A stretch of DNA of 8,820 nucleotides from Thermococcus sp. (GCA_027065835.1 JAMONK010000168.1:1-8820), one strand, 5' to 3'; positions 1 to 5,443 are shown, counted from the first letter of the stretch. The notes: generated by a model not told the origin, from the sequence alone. A program made the numbers and translations.

Positions 1-83
1 TGTTTTATCCCGCCGAAATCAACCCATGCCGTCCCTTTCTCGCCGTCAACCTCAAGCACCTTCGCAACCGTGGCAAGACACAT
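1..83 (-). CDS. hypC: HypC, [NiFe]-hydrogenase maturation chaperone (partial, N-terminal 27 residues)
   Basis: The minus strand from ATG at 83 reads MCLATVAKVLEVDGEKGTAW and then VDFGGIK before the left edge. The N-terminal Met-Cys-Leu, the V-x-x-VDG stretch and the VDFGG turn are the HypC/HybG signature. In this family Cys2 (free after Met removal) helps bind the Fe(CN)2CO group with HypD and delivers it to the hydrogenase large subunit. The start is fixed by GGTGA at 93-89, 5 nt upstream. It lies 33 nt downstream of a second HypC-like gene and is probably co-transcribed with it. The substrate is plausibly the HycE-type large subunit encoded at the right end of this window, though other hydrogenases in the cell could also be served. 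The C-terminal two thirds lie outside the window. Confidence 0.9.
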   Translation of the reverse strand, partial: MCLATVAKVLEVDGEKGTAWVDFGGIK

Positions 84-116
84 TTTCTTCACCCGCCTGT
101 AAGTGGATCAACCGCC

Positions 117-392
117 CTATTTAGCCTTTCTAAAACCCATGGTTTCTAACCCGCCTAGCGAGAACTCCATTTCAATGTTCTCCTCCCCGCCGTAGGAGCA
201 GTGGGCGAGGACCTCCTCCGCCTCTTCCCGGCTTACCTTCTCAAGAACTATCCCGTAGTAAATCTTCACGTAGTCCCCAGGTTCCACATCCCTGATAAAA
301 TCGAGCCTCGCCCTCCTAACCCTACCGCCAACGTCAACCACCGCGGTACCTTCGTCCACCCTCAGAACCCTGCCGGCCAGCATCAGGGCCAC
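117..392 (-). CDS. HypC-like paralog lacking the conserved Cys2 and His (91 aa)
   Basis: The protein begins MALMLAGRVLRVDEGTAVVD, followed by VGG, and has DVEPGDYVKIYYGIVLEK near residues 35-52, the usual HypC small beta-barrel pattern. Aligned with the neighbouring canonical HypC, Cys2 is Ala2. The His of the H-x-G motif, which helps bind Fe in HypC, is Tyr45. The only cysteine is Cys65, outside the known motif. The tail after about residue 65 (acidic, Gly-rich) is not recognisable. I choose GTG at 392 because GGTGG at 402-398 lies 5 nt upstream, the spacing used throughout the window, and because the length then matches HypC. A GTG at 401 would add three residues but would overlap that site. 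It may be a HypC-type chaperone with another role, such as target recognition or holding the precursor, or a diverged copy. The family call is fairly sure, the function is not. Confidence 0.8.
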   Translation of the reverse strand: MALMLAGRVLRVDEGTAVVDVGGRVRRARLDFIRDVEPGDYVKIYYGIVLEKVSREEAEEVLAHCSYGGEENIEMEFSLGGLETMGFRKAK

Positions 393-419
393 GCGTTCCA
401 CCTAACCCCTAGATTTGAA

Positions 420-433
420 GAAAAGTTTATATA
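420..433 (+). promoter_or_regulatory. Possible plus-strand BRE/TATA sharing the same AT tract
   Basis: On the plus strand GAAAAG directly precedes TTTATATA, which is close to the archaeal BRE plus box A consensus. The predicted start is near 456, giving a leader of about 190 nt before tetR. The same AT tract also serves the minus strand, so the region may be bidirectional. The operator at 442-455 lies between this box and its predicted start. A second tetR-proximal promoter at 569-582 is an alternative, so the use of this one is uncertain. Confidence 0.4.
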
Positions 434-440
434 TATTGTG
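426..440 (-). promoter_or_regulatory. Probable archaeal promoter of the HypC-like/hypC pair
   Basis: On the minus strand an AT tract reads CACAATATATATAAAC, giving a TATA box centred near 430 with a weak BRE-like CACAAT before it. A start site about 26 nt downstream would fall near 404, only a few bases before the GGTGG at 402-398, so the leader would be almost absent. The palindromic operator at 442-455 abuts the BRE side and would compete with TFB/TBP binding. Confidence 0.5.
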
Positions 441-441
441 C

Positions 442-455
442 TGACCGGTCAGTCG
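442..455. promoter_or_regulatory. Operator O1, palindromic TGACCGGTCA with GTC extension
   Basis: The plus strand reads CTGACCGGTCAG (441-452), a perfect 12-bp palindrome, followed by TCG. On the minus strand the 14-mer CGACTGACCGGTCA matches operators O2 and O3 (shared pattern YGACTRACYRGTCA). It lies between the TATA tract and the predicted plus-strand start, and next to the BRE of the minus-strand promoter. It is probably bound by the TetR-family protein at 646-1233. That assignment is inferred from motif recurrence and position. Confidence 0.7.
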
Positions 456-564
456 GGATTTCCTCCGAACGGTTGGATTCGATTTGTTGGGGGTTTTAAA
501 CACCGTCCGTTGGCGCTCCCTTTTGCCCAGGGTCTTCCCTTTCAACCCTCTCCCCGGGTCTCAG
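456..564. other. Intergenic stretch with no recognised gene
   Basis: This GC- and pyrimidine-rich stretch sits between O1 and the tetR-proximal promoter. I see no convincing ORF with a ribosome-binding site, no tRNA-like fold and no repeats. If the plus-strand promoter at 420-433 is used, it would be an untranslated leader. Confidence 0.4.
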
Positions 565-573
565 GTTAGAAAC
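565..573. promoter_or_regulatory. GTTnnnAAC site overlapping the tetR BRE (SurR-like, weak)
   Basis: GTTAGAAAC fits the GTTn3AAC core recognised by SurR, the Thermococcales redox regulator that controls hydrogenase and sulfur-response genes. The extended form with a further GTT five bases on is absent. It overlaps the BRE-like GAAACC of the proposed tetR promoter. A chance match is quite possible. Confidence 0.25.
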
Positions 574-582
574 CCTTAAAAG
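569..582 (+). promoter_or_regulatory. Proposed tetR promoter (BRE GAAACC plus box CTTAAAAG)
   Basis: GAAACC followed by CTTAAAAG resembles an archaeal BRE/TATA pair. The predicted start is near 605, giving a leader of about 40 nt to the ATG at 646. Operator O2 (612-625) would lie just downstream of that start, an arrangement expected for autorepression and like that of O3 at the fdhA promoter. Confidence 0.45.
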
Positions 583-611
583 GCAGAGGTTACAAAACTG
601 TATAGCTAACC

Positions 612-625
612 TGACTAACTGGTCA
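612..625. promoter_or_regulatory. Operator O2 before tetR (TGACTAACTGGTCA)
   Basis: This 14-mer differs at only two positions from the O3 14-mer read on the minus strand (TGACTGACTAGTCA), and it matches the common pattern YGACTRACYRGTCA. It ends about 20 nt before the tetR start codon. It is probably the autoregulatory site of the TetR protein. Confidence 0.65.
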
Positions 626-645
626 CATAAGTTAACGGTGGTCGT

Positions 646-1233
646 ATGAAAACCCCCGGCAAAACACGGGAGAAGATAGTTAGTGCTGCCATTGAGCTTT
701 TCGCGAAGAAGGGCTTCGATAAGACCACGGTAGACGAGATAGTGAACCGTGCCGGGGTCGCCAAGGGCACGTTCTACCTCTACTTCAAGAGCAAGGATGA
801 CCTCGTCAAGGAGGTCGCCGTTGATGCCATGCCCATAGTTGCTTTTCCCTCCCTTCAGGACCCGTACATCACGGTTTCCTACCCCACCCTCAGGGAATTT
901 CTTCTGGCCCTGGGCAGGGAATTCGTCGAGTTCTACGACAAAAACTACCGCCGTGAGATATTCTTCAGCCTCCTGACCCTGAGAAAACGGAGTAAATCCC
1001 TCGATCTGCTCTACCATGAATCCTGTTCCGAGCTCCTTAGGACTGGGGCGCGCAGGATAATGGTCTACACGAAGGTCGGATTCGCTCAGGCCCTCGTCGC
1101 CTTTCAGGTCTTCCTCGGCTCCCTGCTCCACTACCTGCACGCGAGGGAATGCGTTGGTTTCAGCGACGAGGAGTACCTGAACCACGTGGTAGACGTCGTC
1201 ACGTCCTACCTCAAACTATCCGCCGAGATATGA
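646..1233 (+). CDS. TetR-family transcriptional repressor (195 aa)
   Basis: Residues 5-53 form a typical TetR/AcrR DNA-binding domain: a first helix (KTREKIVSAAIELFAKKGFD), then TTVDEIVNRAGVAKGTFYLY as the helix-turn-helix, ending YFKSKDDLV. The remaining ~140 residues are a helical ligand-binding and dimerisation domain of about usual length (family 190-220 aa), with no recognisable ligand signature. Cys127 and Cys169 are its only cysteines. The start is ATG 646 with GGTGG at 637-641. It stands between the hypC pair and the fdh-hydrogenase operon, with matching palindromes at all three promoters, so it is the obvious candidate to repress them and itself. The inducer is unknown. It could be the substrate of the oxidoreductase or a related metabolite. 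The family call is secure, the regulon is inferred. Confidence 0.93.
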   Translation: MKTPGKTREKIVSAAIELFAKKGFDKTTVDEIVNRAGVAKGTFYLYFKSKDDLVKEVAVDAMPIVAFPSLQDPYITVSYPTLREFLLALGREFVEFYDKNYRREIFFSLLTLRKRSKSLDLLYHESCSELLRTGARRIMVYTKVGFAQALVAFQVFLGSLLHYLHARECVGFSDEEYLNHVVDVVTSYLKLSAEI

Positions 1234-1252
1234 CCCTTCTCAGCGCCCCCTG

Positions 1253-1271
1253 TGAAACACTTTACGTTTCA
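1253..1271. repeat. Inverted repeat TGAAAC-N7-GTTTCA upstream of the fdhA promoter
   Basis: TGAAAC (1253-1258) and GTTTCA (1266-1271) are perfect 6-bp arms around a 7-nt spacer. It starts 20 nt after the tetR stop and lies about 60 nt upstream of the fdhA TATA box. It could be a binding site for a second regulator (activator position) or a small hairpin at the end of the tetR transcript. No oligo-T tract follows it, which speaks against a terminator. Confidence 0.4.
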
Positions 1272-1310
1272 TAATGCCATTGTTGTTCACAGAAGTGCTT
1301 ACCCTGTACA

Positions 1311-1325
1311 CGAAAGCTATATAAG
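1311..1325 (+). promoter_or_regulatory. Promoter of the fdh-hydrogenase operon
   Basis: CGAAAG (BRE-like) directly precedes CTATATAAG, a good archaeal box A centred near 1321. The expected transcription start is near 1347, giving a leader of about 37 nt to the GTG start at 1384. Operator O3 begins at 1349, so a bound repressor would block initiation or early elongation. Confidence 0.65.
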
Positions 1326-1348
1326 GTACAAGTGCAAGAGCTTTAAAA

Positions 1349-1362
1349 TGACTAGTCAGTCA
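1349..1362. promoter_or_regulatory. Operator O3 at the fdhA transcription start (TGACTAGTCAGTCA)
   Basis: TGACTAGTCA (1349-1358) is a perfect 10-bp palindrome followed by GTCAGT. It shares TGACnnGTCAGTC with O1 and is nearly identical to O2 on the opposite strand. All three sites look like three quarters of an ideal 18-bp palindrome TGACTGAC-YR-GTCAGTCA. It overlaps the predicted start of the operon transcript, a repressor position. Confidence 0.7.
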
Positions 1363-1383
1363 GTGTATTCAGAGGTGATGAAC

Positions 1384-3441
1384 GTGGCTGAGAAGCTCGT
1401 GCCTGTTGTGTGCCCATGGTGCTCCGTGGGCTGTAGATTCTACGCGGTCAGTGTCAACGGCTACATAAGGAAGGTGGAGTTCGACTACGACCATCCAACC
1501 GTTAACAGGGGAAGGCTCTGCCCCAAGGGTGTCGCAGCGTATCAGTTCATCAACAGCCCCGACAGGCTCAAAAAGCCGCTCAGAAGGGTTGGCGAGAAGG
1601 GTGAGGGAAAGTTCGAGGAGATCAGCTGGGAGGAGGCCTACAGGATAATCGCCGAGAAGATCCACGAGGTTAAGGAAACCTACGGTCCAGAAGCGCTCGC
1701 CTTCCTGGGAAGCGAGAAGATAACCTTTGAAGAGAACTACCTAGTCCACAAGTTCTCCAAGGCCGTTGGAACCAACAACCTCGACTTCCCCGGTAGGTAC
1801 TGCCAGTACTCCAACTCGCCCGCAAGGACGAAGGTCTTTGGAAGCAGCGCCGCGACGAACCCCTTTGAGGATATAGCCAAAGCCGAGTTGGTGCTTATCT
1901 GGGGCCACAACCCCGCCGAAACGGCCCCCGTGATGTTTGGGCAGTACCTTGAGAAGGCCGTTATCGACAACGACGTTGAGATGATCGTTATAGACCCGCG
2001 CTCGACCAGGGGTCACAAGTACGCTTCCCTTCACCTAAAACCCTACCCCGGAACCGATCTTGCCATAGCCCTTGCTATGCTCAACGTGATAATCGGTGAG
2101 GATCTCTACGATAAGGAGTTCGTTCAGGAGAGAACGGCCGGTTTTGAGGAGCTGAAGGAAGCCGTGAAGAACTACACCCCGGAGTGGGCCGAGAAGGTCG
2201 CAGGCGTTCCCGCGGAGGACATCAGAAAGATTGCAAGGCTCGTGGCCTCCAGGAGGACGGCTTTCCTTGTAAACGAGGGGATGAACCAGCACGTTAACGG
2301 TTTCAACCTTGCGCTCGCGATCGCTGACATAGTGGCCATAACCGGCAACATCGGTAAAGAAGGTGTCTGGAGCGGTATCTTCCCCGGCGCACAGTGCGGT
2401 TTCTGTGCTGCCATGACCGGCATCGCTCCCAACAAACTCCCGACCGGCAAACTCGTTACCGATGAGGCCGCGAGGGCGGAAGTTGAGAGGCTCTGGGGCT
2501 TCCCGATCCCCGATTGGCCCGGTCTCGATCTTACCGGTATGATTAGGGAGGCGGGCGGCAGGATACGCATGATGTACATCATCGGAGGCAACATAGCGAA
2601 GTCAGCCCCCAACAGCGCCTGGGTCAGGGAGGGGCTCAAGAAGCTCGACTTCCTGGTTGTGCAGGACGTCTTCATGACCGACACCGCCAAGTACGCGGAC
2701 GTAGTCCTCCCGGCCGCGGCGTGGTTCGAGAAGACAGGAACCGCAATAAGTGCCGAGAGACGCGTCCAGAGGACATACAAGGCCGCTGAGGCTCCTGGTG
2801 AGGCCAAACCCGACTGGCTCATACTTGTTGAGCTCGCCAAGGAGCTCGGCCTCGGAGAGTACTTCAAGTACGAGCACCCGGACGAGATTCTCAGGGAGAT
2901 AAACAGCGTCATCCCGCTCTTCAAGGGCGCGACGCCCGAGTACCTCGCGGAGCACCCAGAGGGATGCTTCTTCCCGTGCACCGAGCCCGGCGAGGGAACG
3001 AAGGTCCTCTTCAGGAATGGCTTCAAGACCTCCGACGGAAGAGCCCATCTGGTTGCCGTTGACTGGATGGAGCCACCCGAGACCCCGGACGAGGAGTACC
3101 CGCTCTGGCTCACCAACTTCAGACTGGTGGGTCACTGGCACACCGGAACCATGACGGAGGAGAGTCCAAGCCTCCAGAAGCGCTGGCCTGAGGAGTACGT
3201 CATGATAAACCCTGCCGACGCCAGGAGGTTCAACGTAAGGGACGGAGACCTCGTCAAGATCGAAACCCGGAGGGGAGAGGTCATCACCAGGGCGGTGGTC
3301 ACCGACCACATAAGGGAGGGCGTCATAGCCATGCCCTGGCACTGGAAGGTCAACTTCCTGACGCTGGAGGAGACGCATCCGGTTACCAAGATGGCCGAGC
3401 TGAAGGCCGTAGCGGCCCGTATAAGCAGGGTGGAGGAGTGA
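1384..3441 (+). CDS. fdhA: FdhF-like molybdopterin oxidoreductase, catalytic (formate dehydrogenase alpha-type) subunit, 685 aa
   Basis: This is a cytoplasmic bis-MGD Mo/W enzyme of the DMSO reductase superfamily, close in layout to E. coli FdhF (715 aa). There is no Tat signal. Cys10, 13, 17 and 46 (C-x2-C-x3-C-x28-C) bind one [4Fe-4S], and Lys48 follows as in the family. Cys140, in GTNNLDFPGRYCQYSNSPA, aligns with the Sec140 metal ligand of FdhF. GHNPAE (174-179), IDPR (203-206), TGNIGK (320-325), QDVFMTDTAKYADVVLPAA and GHWHTGTMT (583-591) are cofactor-binding landmarks. The C-terminal MopB-type barrel ends the protein. Oddly, the FdhF catalytic His141 is Gln141, Arg333 aligns with Leu311, and the RGQNNVQG loop is replaced by PGAQCGFCAAM (334-344). 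It is usually annotated as FHL formate dehydrogenase, but the substrate is uncertain. I choose GTG 1384 because GGTGA at 1374-1378 lies 5 nt before it. ATG 1378 overlaps that site, and a start at 1252 or 1348 would lie in or upstream of the promoter or operator. The stop overlaps the next gene's ribosome-binding region. Confidence 0.88.
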   Translation: MAEKLVPVVCPWCSVGCRFYAVSVNGYIRKVEFDYDHPTVNRGRLCPKGVAAYQFINSPDRLKKPLRRVGEKGEGKFEEISWEEAYRIIAEKIHEVKETYGPEALAFLGSEKITFEENYLVHKFSKAVGTNNLDFPGRYCQYSNSPARTKVFGSSAATNPFEDIAKAELVLIWGHNPAETAPVMFGQYLEKAVIDNDVEMIVIDPRSTRGHKYASLHLKPYPGTDLAIALAMLNVIIGEDLYDKEFVQERTAGFEELKEAVKNYTPEWAEKVAGVPAEDIRKIARLVASRRTAFLVNEGMNQHVNGFNLALAIADIVAITGNIGKEGVWSGIFPGAQCGFCAAMTGIAPNKLPTGKLVTDEAARAEVERLWGFPIPDWPGLDLTGMIREAGGRIRMMYIIGGNIAKSAPNSAWVREGLKKLDFLVVQDVFMTDTAKYADVVLPAAAWFEKTGTAISAERRVQRTYKAAEAPGEAKPDWLILVELAKELGLGEYFKYEHPDEILREINSVIPLFKGATPEYLAEHPEGCFFPCTEPGEGTKVLFRNGFKTSDGRAHLVAVDWMEPPETPDEEYPLWLTNFRLVGHWHTGTMTEESPSLQKRWPEEYVMINPADARRFNVRDGDLVKIETRRGEVITRAVVTDHIREGVIAMPWHWKVNFLTLEETHPVTKMAELKAVAARISRVEE

Positions 3442-3451
3442 GGTGGTCAAA

Positions 3452-3949
3452 ATGGCGAAGAAGATATTCCTCGATTATAAGCGCTGCATAGGCTGTAAGG
3501 CCTGTGAAGTTGCCTGTGAAATGACCCACGGTGAGGCCCGTATCAAGGTCTTCGAGTTCCCGGACCTCTTCACGGTTCCCTTCAACTGCCGCCACTGTGA
3601 GAAGGCCCCATGCCTAAACGTCTGCCCGAGTGGGGCGCTCTTCAGGGACGATGACGGAGCCGTCGCCTTCGACCCGCTCAAGTGCATTGGCTGTCTGATG
3701 TGCGCCGTTGCCTGTCCCTTCGGCGTTCCCAAACTCGACGAGGATAACAAGATTATGGACAAGTGCGACCTCTGCGCCGACAGAAGGGCGGATGGACTCC
3801 TCCCCGCCTGTGTATCGGCCTGCCCAACCGAGGCCCTCAAGTACGGCGAGATAAACGAGGTGCTCTGGAACAGGGAGGGGAAGATAGTGGCCAACCTGAA
3901 GGGCTCAGCCGAGAGAGGGGAGGGCGAGGAAGCCTACCTCATCCTCTGA
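3452..3949 (+). CDS. fdhB: Four-cluster [4Fe-4S] ferredoxin-like electron-transfer subunit (HycB/FdhB type, 165 aa)
   Basis: Sixteen cysteines fall into four groups that suit four [4Fe-4S] clusters: 12/15/18/22, 46/49/54/58, 78/81/84/88 and 105/108/120/124. This is the HycB/HyfA/HydN/DmsB layout. It would pass electrons from the FdhA-like subunit to the hydrogenase module at the cytoplasmic face. There is no membrane helix. The start is ATG 3452, with GGTGG at 3442-3446 5 nt upstream. The upstream in-frame GTG at 3443 lies inside that site and is rejected. GGTGG directly follows the fdhA stop, so translation is probably coupled. The 40-residue tail after the last cluster (NREGKIVANLKGSAERGEGE) is typical of this subfamily. 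Confident as to family; the partner is inferred from adjacency. Confidence 0.92.
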   Translation: MAKKIFLDYKRCIGCKACEVACEMTHGEARIKVFEFPDLFTVPFNCRHCEKAPCLNVCPSGALFRDDDGAVAFDPLKCIGCLMCAVACPFGVPKLDEDNKIMDKCDLCADRRADGLLPACVSACPTEALKYGEINEVLWNREGKIVANLKGSAERGEGEEAYLIL

Positions 3950-3950
3950 C

Positions 3951-3960
3951 TTTATTTTTT
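3951..3960 (+). terminator. Oligo-T tract after fdhB, possible partial terminator
   Basis: TTTATTTTTT follows the fdhB stop by one base and opens the longest gap of the operon (51 nt). Archaeal RNA polymerase stops at short oligo-T tracts without needing a hairpin. No TATA box is visible before the next gene, so the downstream genes probably depend on read-through. This would yield more FdhA/FdhB than membrane subunits. Inferred, not shown. Confidence 0.4.
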
Positions 3961-4000
3961 GCACCGGAAACCAATGGTTGAAAACAAGGGGTGATGAAGC

Positions 4001-5437
4001 TTGAACGGCGAAATATTCCTTGCATCGGCGTTGCTGCCCTTCATCATGCTGCTCCTCTACAGGACGGAGGGTAGGGTTGCCGATTCCGCGGCGGTAGCGA
4101 TAACCGGTCTTTCCCTGCTCCTGAACGGCTACGGCCTCTATCTGTTCTTCCAAGGGGGGCTGGAGAAGGTATATCACTACGCCTACATCGCTGGGGGGAA
4201 CCTCGGTGAGGTCTTCGGCTTCAGCGTTGACGTCGCCTCAGTACTCATGGGCTTCGTCTCAATCCTCACCGGATTCCTTCTGGTTCTCTACGCGGTTGAC
4301 TACATGGGCCCATCCAACAGGGGATTCCCGCTTGAAGCCGGAAAGGGGAGGTTCTATGCCCTCCTGGGCCTGCTGATGGGGTCGAGCATGGTCTTCATCT
4401 ACGGCACCAACCTGGTCCAGTTCCTCGTGTTCCTTGAGCTGATGGCCATCTCCCTCCTGTACCTGGTGGATTTCTACGGAGACGCGAGGAACAAAGCCCT
4501 CAAGGGATTCCTGGTGCTCAACCTGGGGGTCCTCTTGCTCCTCATTGCAGTCGCCGTCCTCGGAGGCAACCAGGAGCTCGCCAGGATGGGTGCTATCTCG
4601 CAGTCCACCAAAGACGTGACTTTCGCCATCCTGACGTTCGCCGCCTTTGCCATGAGCTCGCAGCTTTTCTTCTACTCCTGGCTCCCCGACTCAACAGCCG
4701 GCCCGATCCCAGCCTCGGCGTACATTCACACGGCCTCCATAGTCCCCCTGGGGAGTTTCATGCTCTTCAGGGTCATTCAGTACATGGATCCCGGAAGAAA
4801 CGAGTTCTGGCTCCTAGGAGCGCTCACGGTTGCACTCATCCTTCTGATGATGGTCTACTACCCGCTCCAGAGGGACGGTAAAAAGCTCATAGCCTACTCA
4901 ACCATCGCACAGACCGGAGTCGCCTACATAACCCTCGCTTACGCCCTCGCGGGCCATCAGGTCGGTCTCCAGATCGCGGTTTACCAGGTCGTTAACCACG
5001 CCTTCGTCAAGGCGCTGGCCTTCATGAGCGTGGGGACCTTCGCCTACGCCCTTGGAACCACCAACTTCGAGGGCATCAGGGGAATCCGGCACAGTCTTCC
5101 GTGGGCGAGCGTTGCCTGGTTCCTGAGCTTCTTCGGCCTCGCGGGCGTTCTTCCGCTCGGGCTGTTCTTCAGCAAAGTGCTCACGGTGATGGTCACGCAC
5201 CATGCTTTGGGCGTCGCCTCGTGGCTGTTCCCCGGAGTTGTCCTATTCGACGGCGCGGTGTTCCTCATAGTGATCATCCTCTGGTTCAGGGAGATGTTCT
5301 TCGGAGAGCCTCATCCGAGCACAGGGATCCACTCGTCAAAGCTCATGGACATAGCGATGCTGGTGCTGATTTTTATCGGCATAGTCGCTCCGTGGGTTAC
5401 CCTCGACGTTGTCACGAAGATAGGATTCATGGGGTGA
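4001..5437 (+). CDS. Antiporter-like membrane subunit, NuoM/NuoN/HyfD-F type (478 aa)
   Basis: This is a polytopic protein (about 14 hydrophobic segments) of the proton-conducting membrane transporter family (NuoL/M/N, MrpA/D, MbhH, HyfD/F). In such complexes these subunits move H+ or Na+ across the membrane. Visible landmarks are Glu146 (VFLELMAI, TM5), WLPDSTAGPIPASAYIHTAS (227-246) with His243, KKLIAYSTIAQTG (294-306), NHAFVKALAF (332-341) with His333 and Lys337, and Lys392 (FFSK). The TM7 lysine normally nine residues before the WLPD Trp is Met218. The start is TTG 4001, with GGTGA at 3990-3994 6 nt upstream. A hexapeptide ORF (3974-3994) ends in that site. It is preceded by a 51-nt gap with an oligo-T tract and followed by the second, larger antiporter-like gene with only 6 nt between. 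Family sure, exact subunit name not. Confidence 0.9.
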   Translation: MNGEIFLASALLPFIMLLLYRTEGRVADSAAVAITGLSLLLNGYGLYLFFQGGLEKVYHYAYIAGGNLGEVFGFSVDVASVLMGFVSILTGFLLVLYAVDYMGPSNRGFPLEAGKGRFYALLGLLMGSSMVFIYGTNLVQFLVFLELMAISLLYLVDFYGDARNKALKGFLVLNLGVLLLLIAVAVLGGNQELARMGAISQSTKDVTFAILTFAAFAMSSQLFFYSWLPDSTAGPIPASAYIHTASIVPLGSFMLFRVIQYMDPGRNEFWLLGALTVALILLMMVYYPLQRDGKKLIAYSTIAQTGVAYITLAYALAGHQVGLQIAVYQVVNHAFVKALAFMSVGTFAYALGTTNFEGIRGIRHSLPWASVAWFLSFFGLAGVLPLGLFFSKVLTVMVTHHALGVASWLFPGVVLFDGAVFLIVIILWFREMFFGEPHPSTGIHSSKLMDIAMLVLIFIGIVAPWVTLDVVTKIGFMG

Positions 5438-5443
5438 TGTGAG

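Noticed and set aside
201..569. Plus-strand open frame of 122 codons across the HypC-like gene and promoter region
   Set aside because: It runs antisense through a recognisable HypC fold and through the TATA/operator region, and its Pro-rich translation resembles nothing known.
496..1185. Minus-strand open frame of 229 codons opposite tetR
   Set aside because: It is antisense to a clear TetR gene, has no family resemblance and no GGTGA-type site at the proper spacing. It is an open shadow frame caused by GC-rich codon use.
1252..1383. N-terminal extension of the FdhA-like protein
   Set aside because: The frame is open but covers the BRE/TATA box, the predicted transcription start and operator O3. 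The family normally begins just before the first Cys motif.
1384..1580. Acetylene hydratase as the identity of the Mo/W protein
   Set aside because: Cluster spacing is similar, but the Asp that follows the second cluster Cys in acetylene hydratase is Ser14 here, and the overall match to FdhF is much closer.
1801..1803. Selenocysteine at the metal ligand, as in E. coli FdhF
   Set aside because: The codon is TGC (Cys), not TGA, and the reading frame has no internal TGA. This is a Cys-type enzyme.
2172..3116. Minus-strand open frame of 314 codons inside fdhA
   Set aside because: It has Ser/Pro-rich low-information composition, is antisense to conserved FdhF-like sequence, and shows no domain or motif. 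It is a shadow frame, as is the one at 2602-3450.
3974..3994. Hexapeptide ORF MVENKG as a gene
   Set aside because: It is too short to support as a coding gene and has no ribosome-binding site of its own. It is kept only as a possible coupling element in the findings.
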